The notes under the pieces: generated by a model | What the model saw: the letters and a program-made list of their open reading frames with translations, nothing else | Told to the model about the DNA's origin: nothing | Database searches by the model: none | Part shown: one piece after another, positions 26,620-36,043 of the stretch | How positions within the stretch are numbered: position 1 is the stretch's first letter | How the letters are laid out: each line of letters opens with the position of its first letter | Made by a program: the position numbers and the translations under genes | Assembly: GCA_947474065.1 (NCBI GenBank) | Contig: CANJHD010000001.1 | Coordinates: forward strand, 1 to 64,000 | Direction of reading: 5' to 3' | DNA from: Planctomycetaceae bacterium | Lineage (GTDB): Bacteria > Planctomycetota > Phycisphaerae > Phycisphaerales > SM1A02 | DNA: 64,000 nt

Positions 26620-26664
26620 AAAAATGAAACGCGCGCTGCCGGACCAGTGGTCGGGCAGCGCGCG
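26620..26664 (-). terminator. Terminator for the acidic-protein gene
   Basis: On the minus strand CGCGCGCTGCC pairs with GGCAGCGCGCG and is followed by TTTCATTTTT, directly after the stop of the Asp/Glu-rich gene. It may also stop convergent transcription from the secretion operon, although no T-run follows on that strand. Confidence 0.8.
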
Positions 26665-26690
26665 GGTGGTTTCGTTGGTCTGCGTAGGAA

Positions 26691-27086
26691 TCAGACTTCT
26701 TCGTCTTCTTCTTCGTCTTCTTCTTCGTCTTCTTCTTCCTCTTCTTCTTCCTCTTCTTCTTCCTCTTCTTCTTCCTCTTCTTCGTCCTCGTCTTCGTCTT
26801 CTTCTTCCTCTTCTTCGTCCTCTTCTTCGTCCTCTTCTTCGTCCTCTTCTTCTTCCTCTTCTTCCTCTTCTTCTTCGTCTTCGTCCTCGTCTTCGTCCTC
26901 GTCTTCGTCCTCGTCTTCGTCGTCGTCGTCGTCATCATCGTCGTCGTCATCATCGTCGTCCTCGTCCTCCTCCTCGTCGTCGTCGGAAGCGAGGATGGTG
27001 GCGGGCGACAATGCGCCGTAGAAGGACGCGAGCGTGTCCTCGAGGAAAGGATCGGCCATGGTGGACGTGGAGCTGATGAATGTCAT
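26691..27086 (-). CDS. Small protein with extreme Asp/Glu-rich C-terminal tail
   Basis: About 131 residues. A short N-terminal segment (MTFISSTSTMADPFLEDTLA, then SFYGALSPATILAS) is followed by roughly 95 residues that are almost only Asp and Glu, ending DEEV. The ATG at 27086 is chosen; MADPFLED at 27059 is an alternative, and the track start at 27200 looks too long. No family is recognised for the N-terminus. Poly-acidic tails occur in proteins that bind basic partners or metals, but no function can be assigned. A canonical terminator directly downstream and an intact reading frame through the repeat argue that it is a real gene. Confidence 0.6.
   Translation of the reverse strand: MTFISSTSTMADPFLEDTLASFYGALSPATILASDDDEEEDEDDDDDDDDDDDDDDEDEDEDEDEDEDEDEEEEEEEEEEEDEEEDEEEDEEEEEEDEDEDEEEEEEEEEEEEEEEEEEDEEEDEEEDEEV
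26695..26990. repeat. Triplet microsatellite of CTT/CCT/CGT/CGTC units
   Basis: Nearly 300 bases consist of imperfect triplets (TCT, TCC, TCG and TCA on the plus strand; GAA, GAG, GAC, GAT on the minus strand). All lengths keep the minus-strand frame open for Asp/Glu codons. One strand is purine-rich almost without interruption, a composition that can form triplex DNA and expand by slippage. Confidence 0.9.
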
Positions 27087-27196
27087 GGGTATCTCGTCAG
27101 GAATTCGTGCGGTCACGGGGCACAACGGGCGGAAGTGTAGCGATCTGCAAATACCCCGGGAAACGGAGGGTGGGGGAATTCGCCGGCTGCCTCGCT

Positions 27197-30100
27197 TCAT
27201 CGACCAGAGGGGGGTTCTGCGTCAGAATATTCGATGACTTGGATCACCGACCCATTGGATACGGCGATGGCGCCCGTTTGGGCGGTCAATTCATTCAGGC
27301 GCTGCCCCAGCGAGCGCAACATGAGCGGGGGGGCGGATTCGAGGCCCCCGTGCCGGGCGTCGAGTTCCCGGAGAAGTATTCCGAAACGCAGGGGGACCGG
27401 GTCCCCCGCAACACCCGCGTCGAGCAGAAACAGACTGTCTGCACTTGCGATGGCGCGAACATAAGCGCGTTCCGTGCCGGGCGCGTCACGTCCAATCCAG
27501 GCTCCATCCGGCGAGAAGAAATCCGTCCGACCGTCGGCGATGAAGGCGACCCATGTCTTCCCATCGACGACCTCGCGAATCGGAGCCCCCGGTGTCGGAC
27601 TTGGCGCAACAAATGCACCCGCCGCCTGTCGCCCGGTCCACGGATCGATCGCCAACACGTCCTCCGAACGGGGGAGCACCACGACTTGGCGACCAACGTC
27701 CCAACACCGCGTTGAACCGCGTGCATCCGGCGAATCAATGAGCCAGTACGGGGAGCGATCATCACCCCCAGCAAGGCGCCGCGCTTCGATGCCGACGTCT
27801 GTGCCGACTACAAGAATCCCGCCATCCACAATCCGCATCCACCGGATTTCCGTGGCGGCATCGGCAATCCACGAGAGGATCGGCGTGCCGTCCGTCGCGT
27901 CGAGTGCGGTGATGCGCAGCACCTGGCCAGATCCATCATCGGACTCCGTACCAAGCGCCACTGCAAGAGGATCCCGCGCCCATGACAACAAGGTGCTGCC
28001 ATCAGTGGGATGACGCCACGCCTCCGCGCCGCCATCAACGCTGAACGCTGTCAGGCTGCCATCACGGCCAAGCACCGCAACGGCAGGCGCTGTGAGGAGC
28101 GGGACGAGCGATGGCCCGCGGCGGGTTTCCGATGCATCGAGCCCATCACCCTCGGTTGCCATGTCGGCGGGATCGATGACGCCGCGCGAAGTCCAACGAA
28201 CTACGCCTTCTGGAGAAATGCAGCAAACGGCCCCCGTGCCGCCCGGCGCATCGTCGCACGTGAGAATCTCTGGCACCGTGGCCACCACAGAACAGTCGCG
28301 CATGCCGATCGGGGCACGCCAAGTTGCGGCATATGAAGGTGCGGTACGCAGCACGAGGTCTGAACCCTGCAACGCAAGTATCCCGCGCGGAAAGCGCCCA
28401 GCATCAGGAACGATGCGCGGGAGTCGACCTGGGAATTCCACAACGCGCGATGCCGTACCCGCGATGCGCGGCAAGGTGGGCGCCACGCGAGTTGCGAGTG
28501 CAGGTCCCCAACGCGGGTCAAGTGTGCGAAGGAATGCATCGCCGCGCTCGGTTGCGCCGCTGTGCGCTGCGCACTCTCGCACGAGCCGAGCTGCTGCCAT
28601 GCGTGCGTGACCAGAATCCGCAGCACTGATGATCGAAGCGAGTGCCTCTGCGCCCGCACGCGTTCCGGCTCCAATGCGCGCAGCAGATCGAAGCGCAGTC
28701 GCGCGATCATCGCTACGAACGGCAGCGAGCGCTTCGGAGACCGCGGAACTGACGGCGTCGAGTGCACGCGCGTCCTTGGCACGGGCAATGGCAATGATGC
28801 GCAGCGCCTCAGCATCGGCACATGCCTGACCTGATCGATTCGCCACCATGTCCCCTGCCTTCGCAGTCATTGCCGCCTTCGCTGCAATCGTTGCGGCGGA
28901 GACTGGATCGCCGCGCCGGAGCGCACGATCTGCTCGCGCAAATCCGCCACGGAGTTCGCCGTCTGCCAGGGTCGCCGACTCATCAACCGCGGCATCAAGC
29001 GTGTCGCGATCGGCGCCCGATGCCAATTCCATGGCGTCGACATTCAAGAGAAGTTCTAGCAATTCGACGCGTACTGCATCATTGGCGGGAAGTGCACGCA
29101 CACGACGCACCGATTCCTTGGCACCCTCGGCAGCAAGTGGTCCAGAGCGAATCTGTCGTGCCAAGTGAACAAGCGCGATGGCCGCATCGGGCGCAGCACT
29201 TGCCGACATTCGCGCGCGCACAATGCGCTCCGCGTCGGCAGTTGGCATCCATCCAGAGAGCGCCGTTGGAGATGCGGAAAGCAGCTGATTTCCAGCAAGA
29301 ATTGAGTTTGAATTTCCAGCGCCGGCAAGGCGCATGCGCTCGGCTCCGGTGCGCGCATCGCGGATGGAAACACTTGTTGCGTCAGGGATCAGGACCACCG
29401 GGGTTGCAGGGTCACTGGTCTGTGCAAACTGCACGCGACCATGCAGGCGCTCAGTAAACGGCGCATTGGCTGTCGGCAGGCACCACAACGTTGTGCTCGG
29501 TGCCGCTGCTGCAAAGCAAGCAACATGATCGCCGACTGCAAGCACGAGTCCGGACCGCTCGTCCCCGACGAGATACGAAGGCGCGCCGATAGAACCGTCG
29601 ACGCCAGTTGGAATCGAACCGCGTGGCGAGCCGTCGCGTGTATCGAAAGCATCGATCCGTGAACGGTCTGGACTGATGGCATAGATGCGGTCGCCAACGA
29701 CGGCCGGAGTCGACGCATCTGAGGGATCGAGGCGCGCTGCTGCATCGCGCACTGGCACTGGGAATCGTCGGAGCCAACGCACCAGCCCGTCCCATGGATC
29801 AATGGCAGCGATAGCGCCGGTTGATGTTGCTACATAGATCACGCCAGCTGCGAGTACAGGCGCATCAGCGGCGCGCGATGTTCCGCCCAGCCGGGCGCTG
29901 CCACTTGAGGCAACGACGCGCGCCCATGCTGCGGGGCGTGGCGCATCGAGGTCAATTGCCAAGAGCCAACTCACGGTTTCCATGCGCACGGACGTGCGGC
30001 GTGCAGCAATAATCACGCGACCATCAACAATCATGGGTGCGCCTTGCGGCTGCATACCGTCAAGATCAGCGCGTGTGTCCAATCGATCAAGCCGGGCTTC

Positions 30101-31228
30101 CCAGCGCAACATCCCCGTGGATGCGTCGAGGCATGCGATGCGGCCGGTGCCGCTTCCAAGGCGGTTTGCACCCAACTGCATCGGCGCCAAAGCAATCACC
30201 GCGTCGCTGGTGGCAGCGAGCATCCGCATCGATCCGCCGCTGGAATCAGCGCCCAAATCTGCGCCCGACCAGAGCGGGCGTCCACTGAGGCGATCAAATG
30301 CGCGGACCACGCCGTTGTCATCCACAAAGACGCGCTCACCAACACACGTGGGCGCAGTACGTGGCTGCAAGCGCTCTGGCTGCGCGCCGGGCAACCGCGC
30401 GACGCCGGCCTGCGCAAGCGTGGTTCCCGTGACATCAAGCGGTGCGCTCCATGTTTCGCTCCATGCTGACTGGGCTGCGGATAAATCAAACATGCCCGGC
30501 CCCAACGGACCAATGTTCAGTTCCGCGGGGACCGTCGGCGCGGCCGCGGCCGTGGCGCGGGCGCCGGCAATTTCCGTTGCGTCAAGTGCAGACGATCGAT
30601 CAGCAGCCAACGCGTCAATGCGGGCAAGCGCAAGGCGCGCACGCTCTGGTTGTCCAAGGCGCGCGGCAACCGTTGCGGTCATCGAGGCGTGATAAAGCGC
30701 GCGACGGCCGGCGAGCAAATCATGGTCTGCGATGCGATCAAGGTATGCAGATGCAGCCGCCACGCGCCCGTGTGTCAGACACGTCTCGGCCAAACGCAGT
30801 GATGCCTCTAAACCTGCCTCGGTATCGATACGCCGTGCAGCGAGTTCCAACAATTCGCCGCGCTCGAGTTGTGCGTCTGCGTCCGCCGAAAGTTCGCGCC
30901 GAAACGCGCTTCGCAATGAAGCGTCCGCGACCAGCATGGAATGCACACGACGCGCAACAGGAGCGAAGAGATCTGTATCAGCGCCAGCGCGCACCAAGCG
31001 ATCCGGTCCGGCATCAAGGACTTGCACCAACAACCGGACCGCCTCGCGTGGATTCGCCTTCGCCTGGTCAGTCGCCTGTTCAATCAACAGTTGTGCAGAC
31101 GGCGAGTCATCAACGGCCGGCAGCGCCAATTCTTGGGCTGCCACTACAGCCGTGAGCCACGCCGACAGCGCCGCTGCAATGCAGGCAGAGATCACGGGGT
31201 GGCGGCCAATGGGCGTTGGGTGCTGCAT
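27197..31228 (-). CDS. Large secreted PQQ-type beta-propeller protein
   Basis: A 1,343-residue protein. The ATG at 31228 gives a signal peptide (VISACIAAALSAWLTAVVAAQ); the track start at 31312 would overlap the divergent gene. Residues ~300-640 contain PQQ/BamB-like propeller repeats, such as VVRAFDRLSGRPLWSG, IACLDASTGMLRWEARL and IAAIDPWDGLVRWLRRF. A helical Ala-rich middle part (~680-900) follows, and a second propeller region with ITALDATDGTPILSWIAD and VLAIDPWTGRQAAGAF. No enzymatic residues are evident. Known roles of such repeats are protein-protein scaffolding or quinoprotein catalysis; without the quinone-binding motifs I see, scaffolding is more likely. It is divergent from a lipoprotein gene. 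Confidence 0.75.
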   Translation of the reverse strand: MQHPTPIGRHPVISACIAAALSAWLTAVVAAQELALPAVDDSPSAQLLIEQATDQAKANPREAVRLLVQVLDAGPDRLVRAGADTDLFAPVARRVHSMLVADASLRSAFRRELSADADAQLERGELLELAARRIDTEAGLEASLRLAETCLTHGRVAAASAYLDRIADHDLLAGRRALYHASMTATVAARLGQPERARLALARIDALAADRSSALDATEIAGARATAAAAPTVPAELNIGPLGPGMFDLSAAQSAWSETWSAPLDVTGTTLAQAGVARLPGAQPERLQPRTAPTCVGERVFVDDNGVVRAFDRLSGRPLWSGADLGADSSGGSMRMLAATSDAVIALAPMQLGANRLGSGTGRIACLDASTGMLRWEARLDRLDTRADLDGMQPQGAPMIVDGRVIIAARRTSVRMETVSWLLAIDLDAPRPAAWARVVASSGSARLGGTSRAADAPVLAAGVIYVATSTGAIAAIDPWDGLVRWLRRFPVPVRDAAARLDPSDASTPAVVGDRIYAISPDRSRIDAFDTRDGSPRGSIPTGVDGSIGAPSYLVGDERSGLVLAVGDHVACFAAAAPSTTLWCLPTANAPFTERLHGRVQFAQTSDPATPVVLIPDATSVSIRDARTGAERMRLAGAGNSNSILAGNQLLSASPTALSGWMPTADAERIVRARMSASAAPDAAIALVHLARQIRSGPLAAEGAKESVRRVRALPANDAVRVELLELLLNVDAMELASGADRDTLDAAVDESATLADGELRGGFARADRALRRGDPVSAATIAAKAAMTAKAGDMVANRSGQACADAEALRIIAIARAKDARALDAVSSAVSEALAAVRSDDRATALRSAARIGAGTRAGAEALASIISAADSGHARMAAARLVRECAAHSGATERGDAFLRTLDPRWGPALATRVAPTLPRIAGTASRVVEFPGRLPRIVPDAGRFPRGILALQGSDLVLRTAPSYAATWRAPIGMRDCSVVATVPEILTCDDAPGGTGAVCCISPEGVVRWTSRGVIDPADMATEGDGLDASETRRGPSLVPLLTAPAVAVLGRDGSLTAFSVDGGAEAWRHPTDGSTLLSWARDPLAVALGTESDDGSGQVLRITALDATDGTPILSWIADAATEIRWMRIVDGGILVVGTDVGIEARRLAGGDDRSPYWLIDSPDARGSTRCWDVGRQVVVLPRSEDVLAIDPWTGRQAAGAFVAPSPTPGAPIREVVDGKTWVAFIADGRTDFFSPDGAWIGRDAPGTERAYVRAIASADSLFLLDAGVAGDPVPLRFGILLRELDARHGGLESAPPLMLRSLGQRLNELTAQTGAIAVSNGSVIQVIEYSDAEPPSGR

Positions 31229-31287
31229 GGGCTGGCAAATGGTTTCCGAACAGGCATCCACGCGGAAGGTGATACATTCTCGCACCG

Positions 31288-31827
31288 ATGCTGGAAGCGC
31301 GCCCAATGCCATTTCCTCAGATTGCCGCCGGCGCCCTGCTCTTGGCAGCCGCTGGGTGTGCGTCGAGCCCCCAGATTCAGGCCGTGAAGGCGCAAGAATC
31401 GCTCGTCAGTGCTGAGGGGTCCGAAATTGATGTCACTGTGGAATTACGTAATGCCAACGATGCCCCAGTGGAACTGACCACGTGGGAGTACTCCGTGATC
31501 ATCAACGACCGGGTGGCCTATACGGGGAGTTGGGTTGCGTCGCTCACACTTCCCCCAAATGACCGCATGTTGGCGGAGCTGCCGGCTTTCGTGCCGGCAT
31601 CATTTGGAGATCTGACTGGAGCGGAATGGCGAATCGGCGGACAGCTCACTTACCGCGCCACCGGCAAGCTTGATCGTCTGTTGTATCAACTTGGTGTGAA
31701 CCACCTGACCACTGGCTTTGGAACTGGCGGCACGGGCATCTCGAAGGCCGCGCCGGTTGCCCCGCCGAAGGTGAAAGCTGCGGCGTCAGAGTCAGCTCCT
31801 GCGCCCGCTCCCGCAACGTCAAAGTAA
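31288..31827 (+). CDS. Lipoprotein with LEA type 2 (WHy)-like domain
   Basis: 179 residues. A lipobox, LLAAAGC, ends the signal peptide. The mature part begins with sequence typical of late-embryogenesis-abundant type 2 / WHy domains: KAQESLVSAEGSEIDVTVEL, then ANDAPVELTTWEYSVIIND. The last ~30 residues are Ala/Pro-rich. Function is unknown; related bacterial lipoproteins are cell-envelope proteins. An internal ATG at 31306 would give a shorter signal. The stop is 4 bases from the convergent ppk1 stop. Confidence 0.7.
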   Translation: MLEARPMPFPQIAAGALLLAAAGCASSPQIQAVKAQESLVSAEGSEIDVTVELRNANDAPVELTTWEYSVIINDRVAYTGSWVASLTLPPNDRMLAELPAFVPASFGDLTGAEWRIGGQLTYRATGKLDRLLYQLGVNHLTTGFGTGGTGISKAAPVAPPKVKAAASESAPAPAPATSK

Positions 31828-31831
31828 AGAC

Positions 31832-34051
31832 TTACCCGCCGCGTATGGCTTGCGCCCGTGCCGCTGCGCGCTCAAGGTAGTACCCAGCCAATCGCGCATG
31901 GACACCGATAGCGCATGGATCTTCGGGTGAAAGTTCAGCGCAATCGATCTGCCGATAGGTTCCGTCGGTCTGCATTTGCCACGAGGATCGCCGATCATCA
32001 AGGCACATCTGCAGGATGTCCCACAGCGTGCTGCGCGCATCACGACTGCGCACCGGGGTTGCAGCTTCAACTCGCGTTTGCAAATTGCGATACATCCAGT
32101 CGGCACTTCCGATATAAAAATCCCCTTCAAGCGGATCAGAGTTCCCGGCGCCAAACCAGAAGATGCGGCTGTGCTCAAGGAAACGGCCGACCACGGAACG
32201 AATCCGAATGTTCTTACTGAGCCCGGGCATGGCGGGACGCAGGCAGCAGAAGCCGCGCACCACGAGGTCGATTTGCACGCCCGCCTCGCTCGCGCGATAT
32301 AACGCATCCATCACGCCACGATCCTCTAGCTGATTCATCTTGGCAATGATCCGTCCGGAACCGCCCGAAGCTGCGATCTGCGATTCGCGATCGATCAACT
32401 CCAGAAAGCGCTTCTTCATCGCCACTGGCGCCACCAACAATTGCCGATACTCGCGCTGACGCGAACGTCCAGTCATGTAGTTGAACAAATTGACAAGGTC
32501 GTCAGTGATTTCTGGATCAGCGGTCAGAAGACCAACATCTTCATACATCCGTGCAGTACGGCTGTTGTAATTTCCAGTACCGATGTGTGCATACGAACGA
32601 AGGGAGCCCTGCTCCTCGCGAACTACAAGCGCGGTCTTTGTGTGCGTCTTGTACCCAACAACTCCGTAGGCGACGTGCACGCCTGCATCTTCAAGCTTTC
32701 GCGCCCAGAGAATGTTGCGCGCCTCATCGAAACGCGCGCGCAACTCAACGAGCACTGCCACTTGCTTTCCACTCTCAGCGGCACGGATAAGACTGGCAAT
32801 GAAAGGGCTATCACCGGAGGTGCGGTACAAGCTCTGCTTGATGCAGACAACCTTGGGATCCGCAGCCGCGTCCTCAATGAATTTCTCCACCGAGCGCTCG
32901 AACGATTCATACGGATGGTGCAAGAGAATGTCGCCGGCACGGATGGCTGCAAAGATGTCCACGTGATCATCATCGAGACCAGCGGGCGGCAGAACTGTCA
33001 TGCGCGGCCAATGCAGTTCGGCAACATCGATGTCGGCAATCTCGTTCAGTGCTCCATAGTCCACGAGGCCTTCAGTCTCGTAGACATCATCCGCGTCCAC
33101 CTGTAATTCCTCCATAAGGAACTTAAGAATGCGAGGATTTGCGCCGGACGCAATTTCTAGGCGAACCACGCGAGCAAAGCGGCGCTCCTTGAGAAGATGC
33201 TGTGTTGCCTCGAGGAGATCCTCGGTGTCTTCACTGTCGCGCTCGACTTCGGCATTCCGAGTGACGCGGAATGCTAGAACTTTCAGGATCTCCATTCCGG
33301 GGAAGAGATCGTCAAGGTTGTGCTCAACGATGTCCTGGACCGTAATGAAATCATTCGTGTCCTGGAAACGGTAAAGACGCGATGGAATCTCAGGAACTTT
33401 GACACGCGCGAACAGTTGTTCACTTTCACCAGGACGCCGCAACATGACTCCAAGCGAAACGCTCATGTTGCTAATGAACGGGAAGCGATGACCAGGGTCA
33501 ACGGCGAGTGGCGTAAGAATCGGGAAGACGCTGCGTCGAAACCATGCTTCCGCTTCCACTCGCTGCGATTCGGTCAAGTGCTCCCAACGCAAGATCTGAA
33601 TGCCGTGCGGCATGAGCGCTGGCATGACGCGGTCGCGCAGAATGCTTGCCTGACGATGAGCGAGTGTGGCGACGCGTGCCCGAATTCCATCAAGTTGCTG
33701 CACTGGCGTGAGCGCCTCAGGTACCGGACCGGAGACGCCAGCTTCGATCTGTCGCTTTAGCACACCGACGCGCTTCATGAAGAATTCGTCGAGATTCGCT
33801 GAGTAAATCGAGAGGAATCGCAGGCGTTCAAGGAGTGGCGTGCGGGTATCGGCTGCGATATCGATGACACGCGCGTTGAACTCGAGCCATTCGATATCGC
33901 GATTGAGAAAGCGCGCCGGGTCATTGGCGTCCACCGTCATGACCGGAGGCACGGCCTGGACTGAAGCGCCGAGAGCGGTCGCAGCGGATGACGTGGCCCG
34001 TGTGGCGGGCTGCGTAGTTGCGGAAGATGCGCTTGGCGTGACGTCGGTCAT
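31832..34051 (-). CDS. ppk1: Polyphosphate kinase 1
   Basis: A 739-residue enzyme that builds polyphosphate from ATP. It has the usual PPK1 length and domain order: N-domain (NRDIEWLEFNARVIDIA, SANLDEFFMKRVGVLKRQIE), head domain, and two C-terminal catalytic domains. The phosphorylated histidine is in YAHIGTGNYNSRTARMYED, and the second conserved histidine region is near RFLEHSRIFWFGAGN. The first ~45 residues are Ala/Thr/Ser-rich and variable. The start codon overlaps the stop of the upstream queD-like gene (ATGA), so they form one transcription unit. phoU lies a few kilobases away, but linkage in function is only thematic. Confidence 0.96.
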   Translation of the reverse strand: MTDVTPSASSATTQPATRATSSAATALGASVQAVPPVMTVDANDPARFLNRDIEWLEFNARVIDIAADTRTPLLERLRFLSIYSANLDEFFMKRVGVLKRQIEAGVSGPVPEALTPVQQLDGIRARVATLAHRQASILRDRVMPALMPHGIQILRWEHLTESQRVEAEAWFRRSVFPILTPLAVDPGHRFPFISNMSVSLGVMLRRPGESEQLFARVKVPEIPSRLYRFQDTNDFITVQDIVEHNLDDLFPGMEILKVLAFRVTRNAEVERDSEDTEDLLEATQHLLKERRFARVVRLEIASGANPRILKFLMEELQVDADDVYETEGLVDYGALNEIADIDVAELHWPRMTVLPPAGLDDDHVDIFAAIRAGDILLHHPYESFERSVEKFIEDAAADPKVVCIKQSLYRTSGDSPFIASLIRAAESGKQVAVLVELRARFDEARNILWARKLEDAGVHVAYGVVGYKTHTKTALVVREEQGSLRSYAHIGTGNYNSRTARMYEDVGLLTADPEITDDLVNLFNYMTGRSRQREYRQLLVAPVAMKKRFLELIDRESQIAASGGSGRIIAKMNQLEDRGVMDALYRASEAGVQIDLVVRGFCCLRPAMPGLSKNIRIRSVVGRFLEHSRIFWFGAGNSDPLEGDFYIGSADWMYRNLQTRVEAATPVRSRDARSTLWDILQMCLDDRRSSWQMQTDGTYRQIDCAELSPEDPCAIGVHARLAGYYLERAAARAQAIRGG

Positions 34052-34431
34052 CGTTCCGCGCCCTCAAATGGATTGATGTAGGTGGCTGTACAGCCGGGCG
34101 CTTCGCCAATACTTACTGACTGCACACGGACACCGTTCGGCAGCGATGGAACGATCTGAACAGCGATGTACTGCGCCACGAGCTCAGCCGATGGGTTGAT
34201 GCGATCGAACGGCGCAGTCGTATTCAGATTCTGATTATGGAAACGCCCGATGATGGCGTCAAGGGTGCGCTCGAGGGCATGGAAATCGACGAGTAATCCG
34301 TCGGTGTCAAGACTGGGGCCGGCGATAATGACGGACACGGACCAATTGTGGCCGTGGATAGCCTCCCGCACCCCGCCGATCTCCAGCGCGTGGGCGGCGC
34401 TGAAACTGCGCTCGATCTGGTTCAGATACAT
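34048..34431 (-). CDS. queD: 6-pyruvoyltetrahydropterin synthase / QueD-like protein
   Basis: A 127-residue protein of the PTPS/QueD tunnelling fold. Zinc ligands are visible in FSAAHAL and in IHGHNWSV, and the late Glu motif is in SIGEAPGCTATYINP. In typical QueD and PTPS the active-site cysteine is four residues before the HGH motif; here that position is Arg (REAIHGH), so the canonical nucleophile is absent. It could be a PTPS-III or other non-canonical member; a role in queuosine or folate synthesis is therefore tentative. The ATG at 34431 is chosen over the track start at 34785, which runs antisense into the next gene. It overlaps ppk1 by 4 bases. Confidence 0.82.
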   Translation of the reverse strand: MYLNQIERSFSAAHALEIGGVREAIHGHNWSVSVIIAGPSLDTDGLLVDFHALERTLDAIIGRFHNQNLNTTAPFDRINPSAELVAQYIAVQIVPSLPNGVRVQSVSIGEAPGCTATYINPFEGAER

Positions 34432-34486
34432 GACTTGCCGAGTATAGGCGGACTTTCCTGCCATTCCGATAGCCTGAGCACCCTCT

Positions 34487-35911
34487 ATGCAGATCACACA
34501 AACACCAGAAGCCCCGCTCATGCTCAGCGTTTCCGGCGCTCGCGGAATTGTTGGCCGCACCATGACCCCCGAGATCGCCGCCGCATACGGCGCTGCGTTC
34601 GGCTCATTTCTGAAGGTAACTACCGGCAAGGCACGACCGCTCCTCGTTGTGGGCCTCGACGGACGAATCAGCGGCCCGCCGCTTGCAGCTGCTGCGATCG
34701 GCGGGCTGATGGCCACCGGTTGCGACGTGATTGATATTGGCGTTGCGATGACACCAACCGTTGGCGTCATGATCAGCGAACGCAAAGCGGATGGCGGGCT
34801 AGCGATTACCGCAAGTCACAACCCGATTGAGTGGAACGGGATCAAGTGCTTGGACGGCGATGGACTTGCGCCGCCACCCGCGATCGCCAAGGAAATTGTT
34901 GATCGGTTCAAGGAGCGGCGCATCGATTGGTGCACCCCGCTTGAAACTGGCAAGCTTTCGCACGATGGCGGAGCAGCGCGCGTACACATTGATCGCGTCC
35001 TGAAGAACGTAGATGTAGCAGCGATCCGCGCCAAGAAGTTCACTGTTGTGCTTGACAGCGTGAATGGCAGCGGCTGCGTGCCGGGTCGCCTGATGCTTGA
35101 AGAACTCGGCTGCACGGTGGTGCACATTTACGGCGAGCAGACTGGCGTGTTTGGGCATGTTCCGGAACCGCTCGCGGAAAATCTGCTCGACTTAGCAAAG
35201 GCTGTACGAGAAGCGAAGGGCAATCACCCCGCCGGCGCTGCGTGTGGATTCGCACAGGATCCGGACGCTGATCGACTAGCGATCGTGGATGAGCGCGGAT
35301 CATTCATCGGCGAGGAATACACGCTTGTCCTGGCAGCATTGCGCATGTTGCAACGCACTGGCGGCGGCGCGTTGGCAACAAATCTCTCAACGAGTCGGAT
35401 GATCGATGACGTATCGGCAAAGTTTCCTGGTTCGCATGTCGTACGTACGGCGGTTGGGGAGGCGAACGTGGTGGCTGGGCTCCGCCCCGTGAACGGAATT
35501 CTTGGCGGCGAAGGCAACGGCGGCGTCATCCTGCCATCCGTCTGCTGGGTGCGTGACTCGCTCAGTGCGATGGCGCTGGTGCTGGAGTTGCTAGCACATG
35601 AGGGCAAGCCGCTCTCGGCGCTCGTTGCAGACATGCCGCGCTGGTCGATGGTGAAGAAGAAATTCGAGTTGTCCGCAATCGGCGGCATGGCAGCTGTCGC
35701 ACCAGCGCTCACCAAGGCACGCACCGCACTTGCGGGCGCACGCGTCAGCGACATAGACGGCGTGCGGCTCGATGTCGACGCGGGTTGGGTGCATTTGCGA
35801 GCAAGCAACACTGAACCCATCATCCGTCTCATTGCCGAAGGACGAACCCCCGCAGAGGCCGATGCCCTGATTGCAACCTGCGCAGCGGCGGTTGGCCTCT
35901 CCGTGAAGTAA
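34487..35911 (+). CDS. Phosphohexomutase (phosphoglucosamine/phosphomannomutase family)
   Basis: A 474-residue alpha-D-phosphohexomutase. The phosphoserine loop is TASHNPIEWNG, the metal loop QDPDADRLAI, the sugar-specificity loop GGEGNGGVI, and the phosphate-binding loop RASNTEPIIRLI. These define the four domains and active sites of the family. The start is at a divergent promoter region of only 55 bases with the queD-like gene. GEGNGG in the specificity loop agrees with GlmM/archaeal-type PGM or PMM; exact substrate cannot be decided. Conversion of GlcN-6-P to GlcN-1-P would feed the UDP-HexNAc pyrophosphorylase encoded 3 kb away. A fragment of the dispersed repeat follows the stop. Confidence 0.92.
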   Translation: MQITQTPEAPLMLSVSGARGIVGRTMTPEIAAAYGAAFGSFLKVTTGKARPLLVVGLDGRISGPPLAAAAIGGLMATGCDVIDIGVAMTPTVGVMISERKADGGLAITASHNPIEWNGIKCLDGDGLAPPPAIAKEIVDRFKERRIDWCTPLETGKLSHDGGAARVHIDRVLKNVDVAAIRAKKFTVVLDSVNGSGCVPGRLMLEELGCTVVHIYGEQTGVFGHVPEPLAENLLDLAKAVREAKGNHPAGAACGFAQDPDADRLAIVDERGSFIGEEYTLVLAALRMLQRTGGGALATNLSTSRMIDDVSAKFPGSHVVRTAVGEANVVAGLRPVNGILGGEGNGGVILPSVCWVRDSLSAMALVLELLAHEGKPLSALVADMPRWSMVKKKFELSAIGGMAAVAPALTKARTALAGARVSDIDGVRLDVDAGWVHLRASNTEPIIRLIAEGRTPAEADALIATCAAAVGLSVK

Positions 35912-35980
35912 GGGGATTGTGGTGCAAGTGAGTTGAGTCGTCCACCGCCACCTCCGTTGCTCGCCAACGCAACACACATG

Positions 35981-36043
35981 CATGCGCGCTCTGGAACCCG
36001 CGCCCCTGGCCGCACGCGCCGGAGAGGACTGGGCCGCGCTCAG
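35981..36043 (+). repeat. Dispersed hairpin repeat, partial copy A
   Basis: This copy shares the left half of the two full copies at 50.5 and 54.9 kb (CCTGGCCGCAC-CGCCGGAGAGGAC, then GCCGCGCTCAG) and the 5' flank GGAACCCGC seen in copy B. The right arm is missing, so it cannot form the full hairpin. It begins about 70 bases after the phosphohexomutase stop and reaches into the stop codon of the convergent Nudix gene. Confidence 0.75.

Noticed and set aside
26695-26990. Possible CRISPR or satellite array
   Set aside because: The repeat unit is 3 bases without unique spacers; it is a codon microsatellite.
26624-27076. Plus-strand ORFs of poly-Leu/Arg and poly-Ser through the triplet tract
   Set aside because: They result from reading the repeat in other frames; only the minus-strand Asp/Glu frame has a sensible start and a terminator.
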